DNA of 40,074 nt from Hymenochaete sp. R1 (Eukaryota > Basidiomycota > Agaricomycetes > Hymenochaetales > Hymenochaetaceae). Of the stretch, positions 21,459 through 30,573 are shown piece by piece. Position numbers and translations under genes: made by a program. The notes below the pieces were generated by a model that made no database searches, was not told the DNA's origin, and was given only the letters and a program-made list of their open reading frames with translations. Where the stretch lies: positions 1 through 40,074 of the forward strand of contig JAFREE010000191.1 in assembly GCA_019400425.1 (NCBI GenBank), read 5' to 3'. The stretch's first letter is position 1. Each line of letters begins with the position of its first letter.

Positions 21459-23440
21459 TGACCCCATCCGAATCGATGCACTGGCATGCACGGGCCACGG
21501 CGCGACTTGGACTGGACTTGGACTCGAATTGGAACGGAACGGAACGGATATCCCAGAAATTCAGTGCTTTGCCAGTGGACGAAGGGAGACACGGTCGTTA
21601 GCGTTAGCGTTAGCGTTTATTGTTGGTATTGGTTTTGGTTTATTACGAGGACGGGGCAGGTGCCGCTGCCGCTGGGGTCGCCGCCAGAGGAACCAGAGGG
21701 GACTTCCAGAGCCACTATCATGATCATGATCACCATTCAAAGGCGGGAAGCAGTGCGAAAGGAGCAAGACATGGCGCCAGCGTCAAAGTATCGCCATAGG
21801 CATTGGACCCGGGGGTGGGCGGAGGGAGAAAACAGACTGAACGCAATACAAATTGCTAGAGTAGATGGGAAAATCGAAGCTGAGAGGGGAGGGAAAAGTG
21901 AGAACGGGGATGGAGAAGGTTTTCCGATATGTTCGTGTGTGTGTTTTTTTCTGTGGGTTTTTTGGCCAAGGACTCGGAGCGGGTGGTGGGTTGGTGGGTT
22001 GGTGGGTGGGAAACGCTAGTACCGGCATGGTGCATGGTAGGGGAAAGAGGGGTAGGTGGAGTAGCTATACTATAGTGCTCTGACTTGTGCCAGTGGACGA
22101 AGAATTGGTGGCTGAGAATCAGAATTGACGTGGTGGGTTGGGCGGTCTATACGGGACCTGCATCTGCTTGCTTCGGCTGTTCCGATTGTGATTATGATTC
22201 CGTCAAAGTCAACGTCAAAGCGCACCGAGGGCCGAGGCAGTGAAACCGAAGCAAACTGACTGAAGGGCAGTCGCGGAGTTTTAAGCTCCGGCATCGGCAC
22301 CCAGAAAGCTGCCTCCGGAAGGCACGGAGCCAAATAGGGAAGCAGTTCCGGGAACCTCAGGCAGAGGTGACTCGATTTAGCGACCTCTCGTTCTCAACCC
22401 AACGCCATCCGAATGCTGCCAGTACTAGTGGTAGCTTCCCACTGCTTCATGATTCAGCGCCTCGCTCAGCTTGATTTACAATCATCCCAGCGTTTCTAAT
22501 TCAGACATCAACAAGAAGAACAGGGAAACGTCAGGAGATACACAGCACACACCTTTGGAATTGTACTGGCAGTGAGCCTTATCCGCCCTTTGCCAGTTGC
22601 TCGTCCGAGTACGGGTCCTCCGACCTTGTCTATCATAGGCACGTTCCTCGTCCCACATGCGACATACACGAAACCGTCGCAATTCCGGTCGCGTCGCTTC
22701 CACTGTTTTGCTGGATGCGCAGCTGAAGAAGAAGAAAAGAAAAGAAAAACATCTGACATCAGACGTTGTTCCTGTTGCTGTTAGTATAGCACCAATGTCC
22801 TGGCGATGAACCCGAACACATACGGACTTGGACGCAGCCTGTAAGAGGAGAACTGGGACTCTTGGGTGGAAGCAACAGGTCCAGAGAGGACTGTGCACGG
22901 GACGAAAGGAGATAATTGTAAAGTGGGGCCTGGATGAGGTTATTGCCGAGTGGATGCTCCAACTGCAGCGGGCAAGGTTCGATCCATAGGGGGTGGGTGA
23001 GTTCCAGTTCCTCCTACTGTACTCTATGCTCTCATCAAACCAATTCAGTAGACTCTCTCGCTGTCCTTCGTCTACGTGGGTGGGTGCAGAACCGCCGTTT
23101 ATCTGGGTTTCCTCTACAGAGATATGATATAACTCTCCCATATGCTCATCTTCACTTCTTACTTCCCATCCTCCCCCCGCACCGCCCGTTTCCATCTACA
23201 CCGCCCTCCTCACATCTCTTCCCGCCTTTTTGCTGCGCCTCCCCCGCTCTCCCGCGCAGGTCGCCCTCCAGATCCACTCCATCCAATCGCAAAAAAAGAC
23301 GAGGACACGAGTCACGTCGGGCGCTTCCTCCCTGCCATACCATCTACAGATTCTACACCCTCTCGGTGCCGCGTTCCGCAGCGTTTCCGGAGTTTCCTTG
23401 TAGTACTCTATTGCGCGCTTTCGCTGTAACACACCGCGTA

Positions 23441-23634
23441 GCGCTTTGACCAATTTCATCCGTACGTGTTCCGTCGTCCGGAGCTCAGGAACATAACTTG
23501 AAGTCTAAGCTCCCTTCTCCCTTCCTATAGGTCAAAGCGCGTATCGCATTGACGTTCCCGTCTGGCCGCGTGTTGCGTCATACGAACATCCTCTACTATC
23601 GGTCACCGCTATCCGTCGAGCGGATCGTATAAAA
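23441..23634 (+). promoter_or_regulatory. Promoter of the DUF6699-like gene: inverted repeat and TATA box
   Basis: GCGCTTTGACC (23441-23451) and its exact reverse complement GGTCAAAGCGC (23530-23540) form an 11+11 bp inverted pair, 78 bp apart. A TATAAAA box follows at 23628-23634, about 155 bp before the start codon at 23791. A paired transcription-factor site is likely by inference. Confidence 0.5.
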
Positions 23635-23790
23635 TCCTCCCAGTTTTTCCATTACTGGGAGTTCCCTCACCTCATCCAAGTAACCCCCACCATCGCATAC
23701 ATTCAACCCAATTCCAAACCAACCTCAACCGCGCTGCATACCTTCTTCGACCCACGTCTCCGCCGGCGAGCCCAAACGCTCCCCAACACA

Positions 23791-24357
23791 ATGCCTCAAT
23801 TCCTCCTACACCACGCCCTCGCCTTCAACCCCCAATCCCGACACTCCTACTCCGTCTCCCCCCTCCTCCACTGGGACATCCGCCTCCCCCCGCCCTGCGC
23901 CCGCCTCTCCGGCTCCCCACGCCACTCCCACACCGGCCTCCCACCGCACGTCCTCTCGCAACCCGCCACCTCTCCGCCCGTCCCCATCTTCCGCATCGCG
24001 TCCGGAGTCCTCCCCCAACCCTGGCTCATCGAAGTCCGCAACTCGCGCGGCGTCACCGTCGGCGACGTCCTCGACGGGCTCTACCGCGGACTGCGGCACC
24101 GGGTGCGGGCGGAGGAGTGGCGGGGGGCGCCGAGGGCGCATCAGGCGAGGGTGGCGGATGCGTGGTATGCGAGGTGTCGGATGGCGTTTGAGAGGATGGG
24201 CGGGGGGAGGAAGGGGGAGGGGGAGAAGAGGTATGAGGAGGGGGCGGGGGTGAGGAGGGTGGATTGGTTCGTGAGGGCGACGTGTTTTGTGGGGTTGACG
24301 CCGAGTACGGAGAGAGGGTATACGTGGACGTTGACGACGAAGAGGGCGGAGAAGTGA
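23791..24357 (+). CDS. DUF6699-like protein, intronless
   Basis: An open frame of 188 residues starting MPQFLLHHALAF. The order of motifs matches the fungal DUF6699 pattern: a short N-terminal Pro/Leu strand followed by LLHWDIRLPPP, then TSPPVPIFRI, PWLIEVRNSRGVTVGDVLDGLYRGLR, and near the end GVRRVDWFVRATCFVGLTPS followed by WTLTTKR. Such proteins are abundant in Agaricomycetes, are about 150-250 residues long and have no known function. The gene has no intron and is much richer in GC than its surroundings (codons almost all end in C or G), unlike the neighbouring intron-rich genes. It stands alone between gene-poor stretches. I assign the family from memory of its consensus, so a profile search should confirm it. 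Confidence 0.72.
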   Translation: MPQFLLHHALAFNPQSRHSYSVSPLLHWDIRLPPPCARLSGSPRHSHTGLPPHVLSQPATSPPVPIFRIASGVLPQPWLIEVRNSRGVTVGDVLDGLYRGLRHRVRAEEWRGAPRAHQARVADAWYARCRMAFERMGGGRKGEGEKRYEEGAGVRRVDWFVRATCFVGLTPSTERGYTWTLTTKRAEK

Positions 24358-26302
24358 GGGTTCTTGTGAGTGTTTTTTTTGGAGGGTTTTTGGGAGTGAA
24401 GGATGTGTGCTTATGCGGGGTCGCTTCAGCAGTGTGTTCCATGTCCTACGCTCTCCTCTCCTGGTCCACCCACCACTTTCTTCAACTCGTAACCGCACCA
24501 GTCACCCACCAATCCGATCCCAAACACCTCGTCTCATCCTCAAATTCGCACATCCACTCACCAACCCAACCTCTCTACTTCCTTTCCCAACCCCCGAACG
24601 CAAACACCGGACGTTCACCCTATTCTTTTTTTCTTCTTTTCTTTGATCCTTATTCCCCTTCCGTCTTCTCAAAGCCTCTTTGCCTTTGCCTTTTTTTTTC
24701 CTTTAATCCTTTTTACCACCTTTTTTACCTCCTGTTCAAGTTCTCGACCCCAAACACAAACACAAACCCACATGCGCATTCGATATCTTTATACCCTTTT
24801 ATTCCCGTTTTCCTTCTCTCTCTCCAAATTCCGAATTCCAAATTCTTTATAATCTCTATGTTCCGTCTTTGTCCCCTCCCTCCTCGACCCGCTCTACTTC
24901 GTATCTCACAACTCGTATCCCGCGACTCGATCGGGCCGGGCGGTGGGTTGAGCTGAGCTGAAAGCTGAGAGCGAGGACGACCGGACACACACCACTAAAT
25001 ATAAACATATATACAACGAACACGACGAACACGTCCCATTGCATTGCATTTTTTTCTTCCATTTCATCTTATCTCATCCCTGCATCTTTCCTTTCCTCTC
25101 TCTTTCTGTTTTGCATTCTGTTCCTGTAATGATTAGCTCCCAATTTTCGTCTCTCTCTTTCTTTCTTTTTCCCTTTCTGCAATCATCGTATCCGGTTTCT
25201 CATCACGTTTTCACGCTTTTCCTGCATCGCATCTTGTCTCGCATTCAGCATTCAACTTTTTTTTCACCTTTCGTTCTTTTCGTAGTCCGTATTTGTAGCG
25301 CTTCGTATAAGTCCTAGTTTCCCTTCCTCCCTTCTGCCCTTCTGTCATTCGTTCACCTTGTTTAATGGCAAGTGAGGGGTTTCTCTTCTCTCTTTTTTTC
25401 TTTCAACGAAAGAAAAGAGAGAGAGAGAGAGAGAGAGAGAGAAAACCTACTCCCGCCTCTGCTCATCCCCTGCCTTTCACACCTTTCTCCTTCGTACCAC
25501 CCTTTGCTTTTGCTCTTCGGGTCAGGGTCAGGGCTTTGGTCCCCCAACCCCCCTCTGATAACGTTTTCCTCTTCTTTCATCATTTGTTTCGTTTGGCCGG
25601 TTTTCTACGTATGTATATGGTTACGGTTATATACGTGCGTCGAACGGAAATCATATTTTAGTTACTTCAAACTCCAACCTTACATGTATGTCGTCGTTTC
25701 TACTAGTAGGAAAAATCGTTTATGCCTATGCAAGTATTTTTTTTGAACGACTTACACAACGATATACATGTACAATGTTTAGTGCTCGATGTTCGATGTA
25801 TGATGTTCGATGTACCCTGTCTGCCATAAGAAAAAACGCTACGCGATCAAGGACTCGGACCCGTATGTTACTATATATATATTACTGTTAGGCCCAGTTC
25901 GGCGGCGCGTGTTCAAGTTATCGCTATCGTCATCGCTGGCTGGCGAACTGAAGCCACTAGTACCAGTACTAGTATACACTTTGCGCAGCTCCGCTTTCTC
26001 CTTTCTCTCGCGTCCAAACGTTTGTAAATTTGTAAATTTGTAAAAAAAAAAAAAAAAAAAAAGCGGGAACGTACGTGTTGCTAGTGCTAGGATAAGCCAC
26101 GGCAACACCAGCGCATCGCCGAACTGGGACTCCGACTCAGGCTTTTTGTTGATTACTTAATACTTGCTCGTGTACACCGAGTGAAGAGCCTGAGAGGGTG
26201 TGTGTGGGGGGGGGGGGTTATGTAAAGTAACTCACTAGTAGCACGAAAGTAGCACGAAAGGATGAGGATGACTCGCGGAAATTCGAGTTTGCGATACTTT
26301 CG
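24358..26302. other. Intergenic region with pyrimidine-rich and simple sequence
   Basis: Nearly 2 kb without a supportable gene. It is C/T-rich on the plus strand (24580-25330), then holds a (GA)n tract at 25416-25442, a poly-A at 26042-26062, a poly-G at 26206-26217, and the words TTCAAGTT (24735, 25912) and ACTAGT (25699, 25958, 25970, 26235). Open frames up to 230 codons at the left end are read-through of the DUF6699-like 3' region and are low complexity. Confidence 0.5.
26042..26062 (+). repeat. A21 tract preceded by TTTGTAAA repeats
   Basis: About 21 A follow three imperfect tandem TTTGTAAA units (26023-26041). This resembles the 3' end of a retroposed sequence, but I found no clear target duplication or body. 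Confidence 0.7.
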
Positions 26303-26337
26303 ACTTTGGTGATGCAAAGTCCGCCTATCCCTATATA
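26303..26337 (+). promoter_or_regulatory. Dyad ACTTTG-N6-CAAAGT plus TATA box of A2
   Basis: A perfect 6+6 inverted repeat lies at 26303-26320, extendable to GACTTTG/CAAAGTC. TATATA begins 12 bp later at 26332. The dyad is about 150 bp before the A2 start. Confidence 0.65.
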
Positions 26338-26470
26338 CATGTATATATATATATACGTCCGGACAACCTCCCCCTCCCCCTTTTTTTAATTCTTTTTTCT
26401 TCAACAACCCCGCTACGGTCCGTCTTCCCTCAGATACACACATACACAGGTGACAAGACCGAACCTCTCA

Positions 26471-28048
26471 ATGTCTGATAAGGATATCCACCAACAACAG
26501 ATTGCTGGTACTAGTAAGCGCGAGGCCCATCCTAGGGATCCGGACCCAACTCAGACTCAGACCCAGAATAGTCACGAGGGGAGTAGGAAACGGCGCAAAG
26601 GAAAGTCGAACGTTGTTGGGGTTGCTGATGCTGGTGCTGGTAGTGGTAGTCCTTTAGTGAGTGTCACTACTACCGCGACTGCGACCACGACGACCACGAC
26701 TGCGACTACTGGCCAGGACGTGCCAGTGTCTGGTGGGTCGTCTGCATCCACAAACGCTGGGAAGAAGCAAACGAACAAGGACAAATTCCAGATACTTCTC
26801 GATAAAGCGAAAGAACCCTTGCCAGTGCCTGGGGGCGAGGGAGAAGAAGAGGGAGAAAACGACGAGGCGTTCGTCGGACTCGTCCGAGCGTTCCACTTGC
26901 CCCCCGAGACTCAGTCGAAGATGCGGAACGCACCTTTCTGGGAGTACCTCGAGTACCAGTGGTCCATGGTGGAGCCGCTGAACCAGTTCCATCGTGCCAT
27001 CTGTGCGACGCGATACCTGTCCCGCCCGCGCCGTGAGGCCCGTAATGCGATCGCAGAGTGGTGCAGGAGGTACGTCGATTACAGACAGCACGAGGTGCGG
27101 CGGAGGAAAGACAAGGAGAACCACACGCTTCAGGAGTGGGAAGGCGAGGAACGGGCGAGGCTTGAGAAGGGGTTAGATGTCCTGGAAGAGGAGATGAGGC
27201 CGATTGAAGAGGAGCTCGAGGCGCTTGAAACTGGTGACCCGGCTTCAACTTCCCGCCCGACAGAGAAGCAGCGGAGAGAGTTTCTCGCCCGTCTTCAGCC
27301 GTTGGACGATGCATTCCTGGAACAGCTCAGGAGACTGAACAGGTTCGAGGAAGTGACGGGTTTGTTCGTGAAGTCCCGGGGAGGGAGGTTCCTTCATAGA
27401 GCCACTGTGGAACCCGACAAACTCGAGGCGTTGGGGGCCAGCTTACAGCCCAATGACGAGCTGCGCAGGATCATCGACGATCGCTGCTTTCGATCACAGG
27501 TACTGGACTTGAGTTCTTTGTTGACTGAATATGAGGGGCTCTATGACTATTATTTGGAACTTGGCAAGGCTCTTAAAGACGTTAATGCTACTTCTTGGCA
27601 AACGCAGGCAAAAGGTCAAGCTGGAGCTGATATCGGTGCCGATGCCAACAAGCACGTTGAGGATCTCAAGAGCATTATTTATTGTCGTAGGTCGGAGCTG
27701 ATGTCCAGTCGTCTCCGGAAAGTCAAGTTGGATGACAAGGTCTTCGAAGATGAGCGTGCTCGGCTCCACCAGCAAAAGGTCGTGCTCGATAGTGCCATAG
27801 GTGCGCTCGACACTGGCGATGCCCATGCTGGATGCCCGGCGAAGGAGGAGTATCAGAAGAGAAAGGTTGCTCACCAGCTGAGATATTCTCATTCCGACTT
27901 CGATTTCTCACTTATAAGCAAGAGGGAGCAGCTGGAAGCGCGTCTTGGCAAGCTGGATGAGATGGAGGTCTTTTGGAGGGAGGGGGTATTAGTTAAGAAT
28001 AGAGGCCACGGACGGGACCTTGCTCCAATTAATTGTCAGAATAATTAA
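26471..28048 (+). CDS. A2: uncharacterised A-family coiled-coil protein, intact copy
   Basis: A single open exon of 525 residues from the ATG at 26471 (MSDKDIHQQQ). An upstream in-frame GTG is not used as a start here, because the paralogues begin MS-x. The first 100 residues are low complexity (Thr/Ala runs) with a basic NLS-like RKRRKGK. The conserved body has FVGLVRAFHLP, YLEYQWSMVEPLNQFHRAI, a long charged coiled-coil helix (EERARLEKGLDVLEEEM), GDPASTSRPTEKQRREFLAR, RLQPLDDAFLEQLRRLNR, EPDKLEALGASLQPNDELRR, and a second helical half (YQKRKVAHQLRYSHSDF). It matches copy A at 28669 along its length, at about half identity by eye, and A' over the N-terminal half. It is the only A copy here without a visible lesion. 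I recognise no domain and assign no function. Confidence 0.75.
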   Translation: MSDKDIHQQQIAGTSKREAHPRDPDPTQTQTQNSHEGSRKRRKGKSNVVGVADAGAGSGSPLVSVTTTATATTTTTTATTGQDVPVSGGSSASTNAGKKQTNKDKFQILLDKAKEPLPVPGGEGEEEGENDEAFVGLVRAFHLPPETQSKMRNAPFWEYLEYQWSMVEPLNQFHRAICATRYLSRPRREARNAIAEWCRRYVDYRQHEVRRRKDKENHTLQEWEGEERARLEKGLDVLEEEMRPIEEELEALETGDPASTSRPTEKQRREFLARLQPLDDAFLEQLRRLNRFEEVTGLFVKSRGGRFLHRATVEPDKLEALGASLQPNDELRRIIDDRCFRSQVLDLSSLLTEYEGLYDYYLELGKALKDVNATSWQTQAKGQAGADIGADANKHVEDLKSIIYCRRSELMSSRLRKVKLDDKVFEDERARLHQQKVVLDSAIGALDTGDAHAGCPAKEEYQKRKVAHQLRYSHSDFDFSLISKREQLEARLGKLDEMEVFWREGVLVKNRGHGRDLAPINCQNN

Positions 28049-28517
28049 ATTCTTGACTTGTGTTGCTTCCTATCCGAGTACTGCTGATTATCAGTAAGAT
28101 ATATGTAGAGAGCATAGTGAGTTTTGACTTGTTAACGAATATTTAGAAAGTTTTTTCAGCGACGCAGGGTAGGCCGAAAAGCATAAAAACAGGAAAATAG
28201 TGGCTGTCGTATGAGAGTAAGCGCCAGGGCCGCGAGCAGGAAAAAAGAAAGGTTACCTATTCACCGTTTGGCATTGCGGTTCATGTCCAGTTCGCGTCAA
28301 AGATTTCTTTTGAGTACCATATGATAAGTAAAGGTGATAAAAACGACAATAGAGAATAACCGAGGTACTCACGGCTCGGATGGTCAAAACCTGCGAGTCT
28401 TCTATTCCCCCCTACTTTCCCTAGCAAAAGGCGAAAGTCGCAATCAGAACGAGAGCTTCACCGATACGATGCGAAGATGCAATAATTGCTTTCGAGAGTA
28501 GAATTCGCTCGTTGCCG
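28049..28517. other. Spacer between A2 and A
   Basis: About 470 bp holding the A2 3' end and the distal A promoter. No open frame of note and no repeat. Confidence 0.45.
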
Positions 28518-28554
28518 ACTTCGACGTTGCAAAGTGCCCTAATGCATATATATA
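28518..28554 (+). promoter_or_regulatory. Dyad ACTTCG-N6-CAAAGT plus TATA box of A
   Basis: The dyad at 28518-28535 has one mismatch in the left arm. TATATATA starts 12 bp later at 28547. It is about 135 bp upstream of the A start codon. Position and sequence match the A' and A2 promoters. Confidence 0.6.
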
Positions 28555-28668
28555 CCTGGTCGGAACTATACGTCAACGCCTTCTCTTTCTTCCCTCACGC
28601 AATCTGGACCATTTTGGCCCCAAAGATAGCAACACAAGTTTGACACTCCATTCCACACGGTCCCCTTG

Positions 28669-29958
28669 ATGTCTGGTAGCCAACAGCCATCCAAGCGTCC
28701 CGGAGACCCCACTCGTACGGGCCGCGGCTCGAAGAGGCGCAAAAAGAAAAATGTTGCTGATAATGCCGCTTCCTCTGCCACTGCACCTGGATCATCTAAT
28801 GCGTCTGCGGAGGCTCATGGTAGCGCTGGGAAGAAAATGAGCAAGAAGGAAGAGATCATAGCCCTTCTCGGTGAGATACAAACCTTGCCGGAAGGAGAGA
28901 AGGAGGGTCAAGGCGACAAAGCTTTCCTCGCTCTTGTACGGAATTTCGTGATGCCTTCCCGTGACGGCGGGCGCTCATTCCCAACGTCTCAAGATTATCT
29001 CGAAAACAATTACAAGCTTTTGGAACCATTGGTGAGCTTCCGGCAGGACATATCTGCAGTAACGTACCTATCTCCATCGCGTCATGCAGTCCGCAACAAA
29101 CTTTTCGAACTTCTGAAAGATTACGTCGCAAACAAGAAAAATCTAGTGCGGTCACAAAAGAAATACATCGAAGGGAGTCTGAAGGATTGGGTGGCCGATG
29201 AGCGTTCGCAGCTGGAGAGTGAGTTGAGGGATCTCGAGCAAGAGATGGAGCCTGTCGAAAATGAACTAGAAGAGCTCGAGTCTGGTGACCCTTCTTCCCA
29301 TCCGACAGAGACACAGCGAGAGGTTTTTCTCTCTCGTCTTCGCCCACTGGATGCAGCATTCCAAAAGCAGCTTGAGAAGCTCAACAGGGTTGAGGAATTA
29401 GCGACGTTCTTTTTAAAGCCAAAGCGAATCTATTATAGGGCTACCGATGAACCCGACAACTTGGACAAACTGGGGGCCACTTTATCGGCCGACGACGAAT
29501 TGCGAAAAATTATTGACAGACCTTGCTTCCATAGGGAGGAAATGGACCTTAATACTCCTTTGACGCATTTTGAATGGCTCTATGATCGAATCAAGGGGCT
29601 TGACGAAGCTCGGAAAGATTTGAACGACATCATATGGCGGGAGGAAGGTAGGTTTAATGAGCAAATCACGGAACTCAAGGATATAATCCGCTCTCGCAAG
29701 GCAAATATGATGAAAGGGCGGCTCCGGAATCCTAAGACTGGATTCACAACTGACCTCTTCAGGGAGGAAGTGATTCATCTCAACGGACAACTCGAGATCC
29801 TCAACCACGCCATAGGTGCTCTCGACACCGGCGAAAGTGCAAACAACGAATACCAGAAGAGGAAGGTTGCTCATCAGCTAAGGTACGTTGACAACGACTT
29901 CTCCCTTGCTGGAAAGCACAAGGAGCTGGTGACGCGTATCACCAAGATTGAAATTTGA
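28669..29958 (+). CDS. A: A-family coiled-coil protein, frameshifted near its C-terminus
   Basis: The open frame gives 429 residues from the ATG at 28669 (MSGSQQPSKRPGD). It has a basic NLS-like N-terminus (GSKRRKKK), the conserved EEIIALLGEIQTLPEGEKEG block, helical charged segments (LEQEMEPVENELEELESG), RLRPLDAAFQKQLEKLNR, EPDNLDKLGATLSADDELRK and YQKRKVAHQLRYVDND. The frame ends TKIEI-stop. In the next frame, from 29963 to TAG 30050-30052, 29 codons starting MEKFFKDEVVKNKKG align with MEVFWREGVLVKNRG of A2. The shift is explained by a 7 bp near-tandem duplication (ATTGAAA then TTTGAAA, 29947-29960). The product therefore lacks its usual tail unless the assembly is wrong. A' is its close truncated copy; A2 is the more distant tandem neighbour. 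Confidence 0.72.
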   Translation: MSGSQQPSKRPGDPTRTGRGSKRRKKKNVADNAASSATAPGSSNASAEAHGSAGKKMSKKEEIIALLGEIQTLPEGEKEGQGDKAFLALVRNFVMPSRDGGRSFPTSQDYLENNYKLLEPLVSFRQDISAVTYLSPSRHAVRNKLFELLKDYVANKKNLVRSQKKYIEGSLKDWVADERSQLESELRDLEQEMEPVENELEELESGDPSSHPTETQREVFLSRLRPLDAAFQKQLEKLNRVEELATFFLKPKRIYYRATDEPDNLDKLGATLSADDELRKIIDRPCFHREEMDLNTPLTHFEWLYDRIKGLDEARKDLNDIIWREEGRFNEQITELKDIIRSRKANMMKGRLRNPKTGFTTDLFREEVIHLNGQLEILNHAIGALDTGESANNEYQKRKVAHQLRYVDNDFSLAGKHKELVTRITKIEI

Positions 29959-30052
29959 AAAGATGGAGAAATTCTTTAAAGACGAGGTGGTCAAGAATAA
30001 GAAGGGCATGGAAGTAGAAGGACAGACCGAGGGAGATGCTGACTCGGAGTAG

Positions 30053-30573
30053 ACTATGTGCTGGTATAAACAATCTCAGCAGAGTTTCATCTCTCATTCT
30101 CTGGTAGATATTTCTGGTGGTTTAATAGGATTGATTATCTGGAGGAGCGTAACCCAAAATCTATTTAAAATCAAAGAGTTTTCTCACATCAGTACCAGAA
30201 AAGCAGTCTCACGAACAGGACTGTCCCATACTTCAATTTCCCAGCTCGGGCGCAGATAAATGCGATGGACGTTGAAAGCCTGAGGGAAGAGCTCTTAGAG
30301 AACTGTTGATGATAGAGAACGTCGAAGTTAGATGTTGCAGAGCGGAGTCGGAATCGGTACTTAGCGTTAAGTGACGATACTTTATGTAACGCGTCACGCT
30401 CCATGGTTTCGTGTTTCGTACGCGACAGACCAGCACTTCCTCCACCGTCTTCGAGTCTCCTTCAAGTTTTTAATTCCATGCATTTCCACTTTTCACCCCG
30501 GCTATTTGTTCAGTAGCTCGAGTGTGATTGTGCTGTCTTGCATTCAGAGTGGGAATCTCGATATATTGTGAGT
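30053..30573. other. Intergenic region downstream of A
   Basis: About 520 bp without conserved open frames. It contains one TTCAAGTT word (30461). No RNA gene recognised. Confidence 0.4.

Larger units (their letters stand above)
20115..22102 (+). repeat. Dispersed exact 12-mer TGCCAGTGGACG, three copies
   Basis: Exact copies start at 20115, 21570 and 22088. The last two extend to a 15-mer (TGCCAGTGGACGAAG). All are in the same orientation. The copies are not embedded in larger similarity, so they are not simple recent segmental duplicates. Confidence 0.75.
18813..23440. other. Gene-poor island rich in repeated short words
   Basis: About 4.6 kb with no supportable gene. Open frames of up to 237 codons occur but have no conserved features and run through the repeats. 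The region repeats a small vocabulary far above chance: GCCAGTG (for example 19689, 19870, 20116, 20614, 20886, 21571, 22089), TTCAAGTT or its complement (20176, 20279, 20377, 20417, 20711, 21193), ACTAGT, CTCAGGCT and CTCCGACTC. Short tandem runs are frequent (for example GCGTTA three times near 21600). It may be long regulatory DNA, decayed mobile DNA, or a source of non-coding transcripts. Confidence 0.6.

Noticed and set aside
21486..22019. Plus-strand open frame of 177 codons
   Set aside because: Built from short tandem words (GGAACG, GCGTTA, GTTGGTGG); no coding character.
22971..22990. GGTTCGATCC, resembling a tRNA B box
   Set aside because: No pairing T-arm, acceptor stem or A box can be drawn around it; no tRNA gene was found in the window.
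22482..23195. Minus-strand open frame of 237 codons in the word-rich island
   Set aside because: No recognisable domain, erratic composition, and it runs through the dispersed words; open frames of this length occur by chance in GC-moderate DNA.
23806..24498. Minus-strand open frame of 230 codons opposite the DUF6699-like gene
   Set aside because: A shadow frame caused by strong GC3 bias of the real plus-strand gene.
26023..26062. Retroposon (SINE-like) 3' end
   Set aside because: There is a poly-A with tandem TTTGTAAA units, but no element body, promoter boxes or target-site duplication could be identified.
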